Of a DNA stretch of 64,000 nucleotides, positions 1-8,244 are shown in pieces; positions within the stretch are counted from its first letter, which is position 1; every line of letters begins with the position of its first letter. Below the pieces are notes generated by a model. It made no database searches. It had not been told where the DNA came from and was given only the letters and a program-made list of their open reading frames with translations. The DNA comes from UBA1660 sp964462035 (GTDB lineage Bacteria; Myxococcota_A; Polyangia; Polyangiales; Houyiibacteriaceae): contig CAYXAP010000001.1 in the NCBI GenBank assembly GCA_964462035.1, positions 62,001 to 126,000 of the forward strand, read 5' to 3'. A program made the translations under genes and the position numbers.

Positions 1-82
1 CGAAGCGTGGCTTCGTCTGTGCATCGGCCACGCTGGCCAGACTGACGCCGAGAAGCGCCACCAAGAGAAGCTTGCGATCCAC
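1..82 (-). CDS. Secreted protein, 5' end only (runs off the left edge)
   Basis: Reading leftwards from a GTG at 80-82 gives MDRKLLLVALLGVSLASVAD and then AQTKPRF before the window ends. This is a typical short signal peptide: a positive n-region, a Leu/Val/Ala core and an Ala-x-Ala-like cleavage site (ADA|Q). On the minus strand an AAGGGA ribosome-binding site lies about five bases before the GTG, which supports the start. Only 27 codons are visible, so the mature function cannot be named. The gene is divergent from the signalling gene starting near 225, and the 140 bases between them should hold both promoters. Confidence 0.6.
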   Translation of the reverse strand, partial: MDRKLLLVALLGVSLASVADAQTKPRF

Positions 83-224
83 CGTTGTCCCTTCGTCCCG
101 CCACTCGACGTCGAGCGACCACCACGAAGCCACACTTTTCCACCCTGAACGGGTGGGGTCAACCGTTCCCTGAGCGGGGTTCAGAGTCCCCATCGATTCG
201 GGTTCGTCGAGACACTCGATCTCC

Positions 225-3200
225 ATGCACTGGGGTGAACGGTCCTCACTGATTGTCACCAGTCCATCCGCGACCCCGGATGGGACGAAACTGGCCAGGG
301 TGGGGGGTTTTCGGCGACCATTGGCAAACAGCTCGACCTTGGCCCAGGAACCCCGACCCACCCTTCTGCTCGCCGGCGACGGTGAGCCGCTCGCCGACGC
401 GATCCGTCAGTCGCTCCAGCGGCGGAAAATGACCGTCGAGACGGCGACGAGCGCCGACTTGGTGACCGCCGCTACGGTCGCCGCGCCGGACCTGATGGTG
501 CTGATGGGCGACGCCGTGAAGGATGGCGGCCGCAAGGTGCTCGCGCAGCTCGCCGCGAACCCTGCGACCTCCGTGGTCCCAGTTGCTCTGCTCCAGGCGG
601 ACGCAACGCTCGACGAACGGCTCCGCGCGTTCCGCAGCGGCGCGGTGGCGGTCATCCCGCGCACGGCGAGCGTCGACGAGATCGCCAACCGCGTCGCCGA
701 TCTCTGCATCGAGCTGCCGAACCGTCCCGGGGAAGCGAAGGGTGCGCTCGGTGAGTCGACCCTCGACGAGCTCGTCGATCTCGTCAGTCAGCAGTTGCGC
801 ACCGGGATCCTCTCGGTCGAGCGGGCGAACCCCGACGAGAAGGCACCCATCCGTTTGGTGCTCGGTCCAGGGGAGCGTGTCGCGAGCGCGCTCGACGAGT
901 TCGTCCGCCACCTGAAGGGACTGATCGCCGAGGCCGAGCCGCTCCGCTACGAGCTCTTCGAGGCATCGGGGGGTCGACTTCGCTTCCTCGACGACGAGGT
1001 CGATCCCGATGGCGACCTGAAGGTCTTCACCGGGCTGCGTGTGCTCGTGATGGACGACGATCCGGGGCGCGCCGACGGGCTCGCCGCCGCGCTCCGCGAT
1101 CACGGCGCGTCGGTCGCCGTGACCAACGTGAGCGTCGATGGGCTCGAGCGCGCCCATCGACTCGACCCGGCCGTGGTGCTCCTCGACTCGAGCGTGATCG
1201 AGGGCAGCGGCTTCGAGGTCGTGCGCACGATGCGGCGCGACCCGCGGTTGCGGTGGGCGAGCATCCTCGTGCTGAGCTGGGACGAGATCTGGCCGAAGTC
1301 TCAGCCCTCGCCGGACCTCGAAGCGCTGGCGAGCCGCATCAAGCCGGTCATCGCGCCGGACGCCCAGCTCGAAGGTCGCGCGGCGAACGAGGACAGCTTC
1401 GACACGCGCCTCGAGCTCACCGGTCCGAGTCGCCTCCTGCGTGCGCTCGTGATGGTGCCCGGGACTCGCCACCTGGTGGTCCGGAGCTCGCACACCATCC
1501 TCACCGTCGACCTGGCCGATGGCCTGATCGTCTCTGCCTCCGGCAAGACCAAGGAGGGCGGCGTCGAGGGCACCGAGGCGCTCAACCAGCTCCTCATGCT
1601 CGCGACCGGCCGAGTGCACGTCGAGAAGCGGCTGCATCCGTCGAAGGCCAACGTGATGATGCCGGTCGACGAAGCGCTGGCCGCGTCGGCGCCGAGGGGG
1701 ATCTCCGTCGTCCCGAGCGCGCCGCCTCCGGCCCTGGTCGAGGACGACGAGGGACGTCCCGTCGAGGAGGAGCCGGAGCACGACCAGAGCGGTCCGCTCT
1801 TCCCGCCCGGCCAGCGGACGACCTCGCTCTCGGGTCCGGGTCACAAGGGACCGGCGACCGACTCCGAGCTCAGCTGGGGAGCGCCGGCGAGTCGGGAGTC
1901 GGGCGAGCATCGACACCCCTTCGCCGACCCCGAGCCGGAGCCGGCCAAGGCCAAGAAGCCCGCGGCTCCGGCGTGGAAGCCGAAGGCCCCCGCCCGGCCC
2001 GGGCGCCCCAAGCCTCCGGCCGCTCCCGAAGCGACCCCGCCGGCTGCTCCGAAAGCGCCGAAGAAGCCGCCCGCGCCCCCGCCGCCCGCAGCGGGTCTCG
2101 GGCGGAAGCGAAAGCCACCGCCTCCGGCCCCGAAGGAGGCCGCACCGGATCCGGTCTCCGCCTCCGAGGCACCGACGCCGGTGCCCCCGCCGGCGGAACC
2201 GGTCGCCGCGCCGAAGGGCCGGTCCAAGAAGCGAACCATGGTGGGCATGGGCATGGGGGCTCCCCCTCCGGTCGCACCGCCCGTGGCTGCGGCTGCGCCC
2301 GCGGCACCGCCGGCCGACGATTCGGACGACGATGAAGAGGCGACCGTCATCGGTGACTCGAAGGCGATCGCCGCCGAGCTGGCGGCCGCCGGTGGGGTGA
2401 GGGCGGAGGAGCTCGGCCAGCAGATCGCGGCCGAGGTGCACAACGCTCCGACGATGCCGCCCCCATCCGGTGAGATCCCGCTCGACGACGAAGGGCTGGA
2501 CCTCGAGATCGGGGACCCGGTCAGCGAGGCCGAGGCACCGCCGGCCTTCGAGCCTGCCGCGACCGCTCCGGCCTTCGATCCACCGCCCGGTGTCGTGGTC
2601 GAGCCGCTGCAGAACTACGAGCAGACGCTCACCGAAGATCTGGATCAGGAGGCGATCGCGAGCCTTCGCCCGAAGCGCGGCGCCGGCGGCAAGATGCTCG
2701 TCGCGGTCGTGGCGTTGGTGTCGATCCTCGGCGTCACTTGGGTCGCTCTGTGGCGCTTCATGCCGGAGATGCTTCCCGAGTGGGCTGGCGGTGCGCCCGC
2801 CGTGGTCGCTCAGGTCGAGAACGATCCCGAGGTCGAGACCGAGACGGGAACCGAGACCGAGACGGGAACCGAGACCGAGACCGANNNNNNNNNNNNNNNN
2901 NNNNNNNNNNNNNNNNNNNNNNNNNNNNNNNNNNNNNNNNNNNNNNNNNNNNNNNNNNNNNNNNNNNNNNNNNNNNNNNNNNNNAACGGGAACGGAAACG
3001 GAGACCGAAACGGGAACGGAAACCGAGACCGAGACGGAGACCGAGACGGAAACGGAGCCCGAGTCCGAGTCCGGCACCGACGACTCCGGGGACGAGGCCC
3101 TCACGGCCGAGGAAGAAGCCGAAGACGGCGACCCCGACGCGATGAGCGCCTCGGAGCGCGACGATCGCTCCGACCACCTGGCGCGTCTCTCGGCGCGCGC

Positions 3201-3507
3201 GCTCGAAGAGGGTCAGCTCGGCGTGGCACGGCGCTACGCGAACCGCGCGCTTCGCATGTATGGCCGGAACCCCCAAGCGTTGGCCGCCAAGGCCCGCGTG
3301 CACATTCAGGCAGGCGAGGGCGAAGCCGCGGTCCGCTACGCTCTGCTCGCCACTCGGGTTCGTTCCCGCCGTGCGCGCTACCAGGTGCTCCTCGGCGACG
3401 CCTACCGCGTGAACGACCAAGGAGCCATGGCCACACGCGCTTATCGGAAGGCGTTGGAGCTGGAGCCCAACAACCGTCAAGCGCGCGCTCGGCTCAACGG
3501 CGGCTGA
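225..3507 (+). CDS. Receiver/PATAN (DUF4388)/TPR signalling protein, interrupted by an assembly gap
   Basis: The order of parts is as follows. A degenerate receiver-like domain spans about residues 45-165, with Gly where the phospho-Asp is expected (LMVLMG). A DUF4388/PATAN-like block follows at about 175-260. A second receiver at about 270-355 keeps an acidic pocket (VMDDD) and a candidate phospho-Asp (VVLLDSS). A second DUF4388-like block comes next, then a long Pro/Ala/Lys-rich linker, one membrane segment at about 824-845, a Thr/Glu repeat and C-terminal TPR-like helices that end at the TGA at 3507. The coding frame differs by one on the two sides of the 100 Ns, so the true gap must be a multiple of three bases. 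The start is uncertain: ATG 225 lacks a clear ribosome-binding site, and TTG 321 or TTG 339 would begin just before the first domain. A scaffold or sensor role is inferred. Confidence 0.75.
2830..3060 (+). repeat. Thr-Glu (ETGTET) low-complexity repeat flanking the gap
   Basis: The codons gag/acc/gaa/acg/gga alternate to give Glu-Thr-Glu-Thr-Gly-Thr units on both sides of the N run. The repeat forms an acidic, probably periplasmic stalk between the membrane segment and the TPR domain. Its near-identical short units explain why assembly failed here. Confidence 0.85.
2885..2984. other. Assembly gap of 100 Ns
   Basis: Exactly 100 Ns, the usual placeholder for a gap of unknown size. Reading-frame continuity needs a real length divisible by three: the bases 'ga' before and 'a' after the gap rejoin as a GAA Glu codon. 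Confidence 0.97.
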
Positions 3508-3628
3508 GCACGGGTCCTCGTGACCTGTCGCACGTCGTCCAATCGACGCGCACCGGCTGTAAGGGTGCGGCTGGATAGGATGAGCCGCTGATCGAACGCC
3601 GTTCAGCCGACACCACCTGAGGATTCCG

Positions 3629-4714
3629 ATGACTGGACCCGCGCTTCGTTGCTTCGCGCTCTCGACCCTGCTCGCACTCCTTGCGTGCGATCCGAGCGGA
3701 GGCGGTGACCGAGGCCCCGGTCGGGACACCGGACCGACGCCGGGGGTCGACGGTGGCCCGCTGCCCACGGTCGATAGTGGGCCGCGCCCGGACTATGGCC
3801 TCAGCGAGTGCGCTGCCACCAGCGTGGAGGCGTCCGAGGCGACCGCCCCCGTCGACATCGTCTGGGTCATCGACAACTCGGGCTCGATGAGCGAGGAGGC
3901 CGACCTCGTCCAGGCGAACATCAACGACTTCGCGGCGGCGATCAGTGGCGCTGGCCTCGACGTCCACGTGGTGGTGATCACCGCGCCCGGCTTCGTGAAC
4001 GTCCCGCCTCCCCTCGGCACCGACCCGACCCAGTTCCTCCGCGTCGAGGAAGACGTCCAGTCGAGCAACTCCTTCGAGAAGCTGCTCTCGACCTACCCGC
4101 GTTACGCCGACTTCCTGCGCACCAACGCCAACCTCCACTTCGTGGTCGTCACCGACGACGAGAGCGGCATGAGCGCCGATGCGTTCAACACGATGATGTT
4201 GACCAACATCGGAAAGAGCTACCGGCTGCACGCGATCGCGTCGCCGCCCGGCTCCACGCACACGATGCTCGGTGGGTTCACCCTCGACGGCTGCGCGGGC
4301 CCGCACGGCGAAGCGGCCGACAACGGCGACATCTACTGGGGCCTGGCGAGCAGCACCGGTGGGTTGCAGCTGTCGATCTGCGCCGAGGATTGGTCCCGGC
4401 TCTTCGACGACCTGACCACCCGCATCGCGATCCCCGAGATGTTGCCCTGCGTCTACGAGATCCCCGAGGTGCCCGCGGGTGAGACCTTCGACCCGAACCG
4501 GGTCAACGTCGAGTACACCCCGGGCACCGGCGGCGTCCCCGAGCTCATCCCGAACGTCCGTACCATCGAGGGCTGCAGCGGCGAGGGCTGGTACTACGAC
4601 GATCCGGAGAACCCGACGCAGGTGCAGCTCTGCCCGTTCACCTGCCGCCGCCTCGAAGGCGACGCCGCGGGCCGCGTCGACGTCGCGTTCGGTTGTATGA
4701 CCGTGATCATCTGA
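3629..4714 (+). CDS. VWA-domain lipoprotein
   Basis: The 361-residue protein starts with a lipoprotein signal ending in the lipobox LLAC (Cys20), followed by an Asp/Gly/Pro-rich linker typical of myxobacterial surface lipoproteins. A von Willebrand factor A domain starts near residue 72 and has an intact MIDAS motif, DNSGSMS. Later segments include LHFVVVTDDESG, where the fold's acidic residues sit, and several Cys in the C-terminal 100 residues that could form disulfides. A GAGGA site lies nine bases before the ATG. VWA lipoproteins of this kind bind metal-dependent ligands or partner proteins; the ligand is unknown. Confidence 0.8.
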   Translation: MTGPALRCFALSTLLALLACDPSGGGDRGPGRDTGPTPGVDGGPLPTVDSGPRPDYGLSECAATSVEASEATAPVDIVWVIDNSGSMSEEADLVQANINDFAAAISGAGLDVHVVVITAPGFVNVPPPLGTDPTQFLRVEEDVQSSNSFEKLLSTYPRYADFLRTNANLHFVVVTDDESGMSADAFNTMMLTNIGKSYRLHAIASPPGSTHTMLGGFTLDGCAGPHGEAADNGDIYWGLASSTGGLQLSICAEDWSRLFDDLTTRIAIPEMLPCVYEIPEVPAGETFDPNRVNVEYTPGTGGVPELIPNVRTIEGCSGEGWYYDDPENPTQVQLCPFTCRRLEGDAAGRVDVAFGCMTVII

Positions 4715-4719
4715 TCAAG

Positions 4720-5286
4720 ATGGCGGCGATGCGTCGCGCGCCACTGATCTCCCTCTTCGTCTTCGCTCTGGGTGCCTGCGGCGCTTGTGGGGCGTCCAGC
4801 GATGGTGGCGGAGCCACCGAGGACGATCCCGTCACCGACACCCCGTCGAGCGAACCGTCGACCGGCGGCTCCGACGAGAGCATGCCGATCGACCCGAACG
4901 AGCCCCCGGTGATCACGGTGACCGGCGAGCCGACCGAGGGTGGCATCGCCATCGTCGTCCAGAGCCGCGGCGCCGAGTCTGCCCGCGTCCGATCGACCGT
5001 GCGTGTGGAGAGCCGGGACGGAGAGGGGTGGGCGACCGTACCGACTGGTGAGAGCGTCCAGCTTCGAGCCCGATGCGAAGACCAGCCGCCGGAATGCGTG
5101 GAGCTCGTTCCCGGTGCCGAGCTTCGTGCCGTCCCCTGGGGCGCGATGGCCGGTGAAGCCCAGTGTGATTGCGAGCGTTGCGCCCCCGTGGACGCCGGTG
5201 AATACCGCTTCGTGCTCGAGAGCTGCGCCCCCGAGGGTCACGCGCCGCACGAGCTCACGTCGGCGCCTTTCGACGTCGGTGGCTAG
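4720..5286 (+). CDS. Hypothetical lipoprotein, Cys-containing
   Basis: The 188-residue product has a lipoprotein signal (FALGAC lipobox) followed by an Asp/Thr/Ser/Pro-rich linker and a beta-rich domain with Cys pairs near its end (CEDQPPEC, CDCERC). The frame can be opened from TTG 4693, which overlaps the VWA gene. ATG 4720 or ATG 4729 fits the signal peptide better and leaves a 5-base gap after the VWA stop. The close spacing suggests co-transcription with the VWA lipoprotein. No family was recognised; the domain resembles small Ig-like extracellular folds only in general character. Confidence 0.7.
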   Translation: MAAMRRAPLISLFVFALGACGACGASSDGGGATEDDPVTDTPSSEPSTGGSDESMPIDPNEPPVITVTGEPTEGGIAIVVQSRGAESARVRSTVRVESRDGEGWATVPTGESVQLRARCEDQPPECVELVPGAELRAVPWGAMAGEAQCDCERCAPVDAGEYRFVLESCAPEGHAPHELTSAPFDVGG

Positions 5287-5344
5287 AGGCGGTCACCAAC
5301 CATCCATCCAGGGACGACTTTCGTTTCCGTCATTCATGAATTTG

Positions 5345-5373
5345 TTCACCTGGGAAGGATTGTGTCCTAAACT
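5345..5373 (+). promoter_or_regulatory. Candidate sigma-70-type promoter for a leaderless transcript
   Basis: TTCACC (5345-5350), a 17-base spacer and TAAACT (5368-5373) lie in an AT-rich island. The -10-like box ends six bases before the ATG at 5380, and AGGA sits only one base from that ATG, too close to act as a ribosome-binding site. Confidence 0.4.
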
Positions 5374-5379
5374 CAGGAT

Positions 5380-5799
5380 ATGGGTCGTGGAATCGAGTAT
5401 GACGACTCCGAGTGGCCGATCGTGAAGGTCCGCTTCCTCGGTGACACCACCGTCGACGACGTCGACGAGATGTACGCGAAGATCGACGCCGCGATCGCGC
5501 GTGGCCCACACATCCAGTGGACGGACCTTCGCGAAATCAACCCGCTCACCATCGACGCGACCCTCCGGGTCAGAGCCGCCGAGCACGAGAAGAGGGTCAT
5601 CGAGACCTCTCCCGAGGTCGTGCTCGCAGACGTGCGGATCGTTCGAGGTGCCGTCGTGCGTGGCATGCTCACCGCGTTCGAGTGGGTCAGTGGGAGTGCG
5701 CCGTGGCCGGTCAAGAACGTCGGCACGCCAGAAGAGGCCTACGCATGGCTTCGCGAGCTCGGTGTCCTCGACACCGGAACCGGAAGACGCTCCGCCTGA
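5380..5799 (+). CDS. Small cytosolic protein with a SpoIIAA/STAS-like pattern
   Basis: The 139-residue protein has no signal peptide or membrane segment. Its alternating strands and helices, with segments such as WPIVKVRFLG, IQWTDLREIN and a C-terminal helix EEAYAWLRELGVL, resemble the STAS/SpoIIAA-like proteins common in Myxococcota. The fold assignment is by eye and not certain. It is a single gene between a lipoprotein gene and a convergent outer-membrane gene that ends four bases away. No other start fits the frame better than ATG 5380. Confidence 0.6.
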   Translation: MGRGIEYDDSEWPIVKVRFLGDTTVDDVDEMYAKIDAAIARGPHIQWTDLREINPLTIDATLRVRAAEHEKRVIETSPEVVLADVRIVRGAVVRGMLTAFEWVSGSAPWPVKNVGTPEEAYAWLRELGVLDTGTGRRSA

Positions 5800-5802
5800 C
5801 GT

Positions 5803-6447
5803 TCAGCGAACGTCGAAGGCCCAGCCGAGCATCACGTTGGCGAAGAAGCCTCTGCCGCCCTGCTCGATCGGCTCGTGCACCACGTCGCTGGTCCCGAGGC
5901 GCACCCCGTCGCGGTCGATGCCCGTGTACACGTTCGGCCAGTAGCGGAGGGCGAGGGTCACGTTGAGCCCGCGCCACAGGAAGAGGCGATAGCCGAGCTC
6001 GAGACCGAGGGTGACCGTGCGGTAGTCGAACGTGCCTTCGTCGTGAACGACCGAGACGTCGTGGACCTTGAAGTCGACCAGCGCGTAGAGCTCGTCGACC
6101 AGGACCGCGCCCAGGCCGAAGCCGGTGCTCCAGTCGAGTCGTGCCTCGACGTTCGCGTCGCGCTGCGAGCGGTCCAGCGAGCTCGACGGAAGCGTCAGCC
6201 CCTGCCCGTGCGAGATGGTGGCGACGAAGCGCCCGCGTCGAACGTCCATCGCGGCGTTGAACCCGCCGAGTAGGATCGGCTGCAGCAGCCCGTAGTGGAA
6301 CGCCAGCTGGGTCCCCTCCGGAGCTCGGGCGGACGACGTGAAGCGGTGGGAGAAGCCCTCGGTGGAATTGGGTCCGTGACCGTCGTCCGCCTGCGCGAAC
6401 GCTGGCGCGGCGAGGAACAGGACGAAGGCGAGAGTGCATCGAATCAT
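5803..6447 (-). CDS. Outer-membrane beta-barrel protein, hypothetical
   Basis: The 214-residue protein has a clean signal peptide (LFLAAPAFAQA) and then amphipathic strands ending in aromatic residues: FHYGLLQPILLG, VTLGLELGYRLFLW, VTLALRYWPNVY. The last strand, FFANVMLGWAFDVR, is consistent with a small 8- to 10-strand barrel. It is divergent from the LysR-type regulator, and the dyad at 6484-6500 lies between their starts, so it is a good candidate target of that regulator. Its substrate or ligand cannot be read from the sequence. Confidence 0.65.
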   Translation of the reverse strand: MIRCTLAFVLFLAAPAFAQADDGHGPNSTEGFSHRFTSSARAPEGTQLAFHYGLLQPILLGGFNAAMDVRRGRFVATISHGQGLTLPSSSLDRSQRDANVEARLDWSTGFGLGAVLVDELYALVDFKVHDVSVVHDEGTFDYRTVTLGLELGYRLFLWRGLNVTLALRYWPNVYTGIDRDGVRLGTSDVVHEPIEQGGRGFFANVMLGWAFDVR

Positions 6448-6483
6448 GCCCCCGACTCTTCGCCTGAAGCGCGAGGCTGCCCA

Positions 6484-6500
6484 TGCATACGTGCTATGCA
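6484..6500. promoter_or_regulatory. LysR-type operator candidate (dyad)
   Basis: TGCATA-CGTGC-TATGCA is a perfect 6-bp inverted repeat with a 5-bp spacer in the divergent region between the barrel gene and the LysR gene, seven bases before the GTG start of the regulator. Its position suits autoregulation and control of the divergent gene. Confidence 0.55.
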
Positions 6501-6506
6501 GGTGCG

Positions 6507-7367
6507 GTGAGTCTCCGCCCGGGCGACGTCGAGCTCCTGGATGCGATCTTCCAGAGCGGAAGCACGACCGGCGCTGCCGAGCGCCTCGGTGTCGAGCAGT
6601 CCACCGTCAGCCGGCGCCTCGCGGGTCTCGAGAAGCGGCTGGGCCGCGAGCTCTTCGTGCGCGCTCCACGCGGTCTGCTCCCGACCCCGCTCGCGGAGCG
6701 CCTGCGCCCGTCCATCGACCAGGCCCGTGGCGCGCTCTCCGCGGCGGCCGAGGTGCTCGCCTCGGACGACGAGCCCTCGGGCTTCGTCCGCGTCGCGATG
6801 CCGGAGGCATTCGCGCAATACATCATCACGCCCCGGCTCTCTGCGCTGCAGGACCGCTTCCCGAAGATCGAGCTGGCGATCGACGACGGTCCGGACCTGG
6901 TCGACCTCGCCCGAATGGAGGCGCATCTCGCCGTTCGGGTGCCCCGCCCGACCTCTGGCGACATCGTGGCCCGTCGTCTGATGGAAGACTCGATCGGCCT
7001 CTATGGGACCCCGGACTACTTGGACGGTCGAGCGCCCGAGGAGCTCACGCTCATCGGCTGGGACAAGACGCACGCGCACCTGCCCGAAGCCGCCTTAACC
7101 GAGTCGCTCGACCACCGAGGCCCGGTTCTGCGCTTTCGGCGCATGACCACGATGGTGGAAGCAGCCCGCCACGGGGCCGGCGTCGCGTTGATCGGTGCGC
7201 TCCTCGCGCAGGAGCTCGGTTTCGTCCGGGCGCCCATCGAGACGCCACCGATTCGCACGCAGCTCTGGCTCGCGGCCCCGAAGGCCGTGCGCGACGCTCC
7301 CGCGGTCGCGGCACTCTGGAGCTGGTTCGAAGAGCTCGGCGCCGAGGCCGCCGCGACCGAGCTCTGA
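6507..7367 (+). CDS. LysR-family transcriptional regulator
   Basis: This 286-residue protein has an N-terminal winged helix-turn-helix (residues about 4-62; TGAAERLGVEQSTVSRRLAG is the recognition region) and a LysR substrate-binding domain from about residue 83. The GTG at 6507 is preferred over the in-frame ATG at 6483 for two reasons. It gives the canonical LysR N-terminus (SLRPGDVELLDAIFQSGS), and it leaves the palindrome 6484-6500 outside the coding region. AGGTG lies just upstream. The effector is unknown. The divergent barrel gene is the likely target. Confidence 0.88.
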   Translation: MSLRPGDVELLDAIFQSGSTTGAAERLGVEQSTVSRRLAGLEKRLGRELFVRAPRGLLPTPLAERLRPSIDQARGALSAAAEVLASDDEPSGFVRVAMPEAFAQYIITPRLSALQDRFPKIELAIDDGPDLVDLARMEAHLAVRVPRPTSGDIVARRLMEDSIGLYGTPDYLDGRAPEELTLIGWDKTHAHLPEAALTESLDHRGPVLRFRRMTTMVEAARHGAGVALIGALLAQELGFVRAPIETPPIRTQLWLAAPKAVRDAPAVAALWSWFEELGAEAAATEL

Positions 7368-7383
7368 GCTCCACCGGGTCGCA

Positions 7384-8214
7384 CTACTCCACCGAGTCGC
7401 TCGCGCCACGACGCTGGAGTGACTCGCGCGCGAGCTTCGCGATGCGCTCGGAGGAATCGTTGGCGCACGCTCTGAGCAGGGGAACCACTTCGGGAGGGCC
7501 GACCCAGCCAGCGAGGTCCAAGTGTAGGGCCAGTATGCCGTCGACGTAGTCACGGTCGACCATCTCGAACATACGATCGACCATGAGCGCCTCGATGCGC
7601 TGAGGAAGCGTCTTCGCGAGCGTCGTGTGGGCGACGTCGTCCGACGTGACGGACCGGTGGATGAGCATCTCGAGCAGGACGCACTGTAGCTCGGGCCTCT
7701 CCCAGCCATCGAGCTCGGCGAGCCTGGGGAACAGGACCGGGCCATGCGGGACGTTGAAACGCAGTAGCTCGTCCCGAAGCTGAGGGCTCAGCCCAGGCCA
7801 TCCATGAGCTTCGACCAGCGCGACCAAGGCGTGCGCCCCGTCCGCAGTCCCCTGCGCTGCGAGGAGCGTCAGCAAGCTCAGCCGCACGGGGTCGGACATG
7901 GTGTCGTAGAGCTCGCGGATCGCTTCCACCAGCGAGGGATGAACGGAGCCGAGCAGCGTTCGAACGAGGTCGGAGACGCGAGGACTCTCGGGCGGATCGG
8001 GAAGCACACGGACGGCGCGAAGGACGGCGAGCGCCGTCGTCTCGTCCTGAGGTGGGGGACGCTTGAGTCCACGCAGCCCGAGCTCCCTCAGGAGGGCCTC
8101 GCCCTCGCGCCGGTCTGCGACGTCCGGCGATGCGTAGAGGGGGATCACCTCGTGAAAGGGCGAGCCTTCTGGAAGAGCGGAGAGGGCTTCTCCGATCGCG
8201 TCGAGGTCGCTCAT
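7384..8214 (-). CDS. HEAT-repeat-like cytosolic protein
   Basis: The 276-residue protein is almost all helical. Paired helices such as LVRTLLGSVHPSLVEAIREL, VRLSLLTLLAAQG and VVPLLRACANDSSERIAKLA resemble HEAT or Armadillo-type repeats. It has no signal peptide or catalytic motif. It ends 17 bases from the LysR stop in convergent orientation and is followed on its own strand by nothing in phase. A protein-protein scaffold role is inferred from the fold only. Confidence 0.6.
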   Translation of the reverse strand: MSDLDAIGEALSALPEGSPFHEVIPLYASPDVADRREGEALLRELGLRGLKRPPPQDETTALAVLRAVRVLPDPPESPRVSDLVRTLLGSVHPSLVEAIRELYDTMSDPVRLSLLTLLAAQGTADGAHALVALVEAHGWPGLSPQLRDELLRFNVPHGPVLFPRLAELDGWERPELQCVLLEMLIHRSVTSDDVAHTTLAKTLPQRIEALMVDRMFEMVDRDYVDGILALHLDLAGWVGPPEVVPLLRACANDSSERIAKLARESLQRRGASDSVE

Positions 8215-8244
8215 CAGCGCGATGATACGAGCGGAACGCTTCGA

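Noticed and set aside
246..3104. A 952-codon minus-strand frame opposite the receiver/PATAN gene
   Set aside because: Low-complexity Arg/Ser/Gly composition, no domain or ribosome-binding site, and it crosses the assembly gap.
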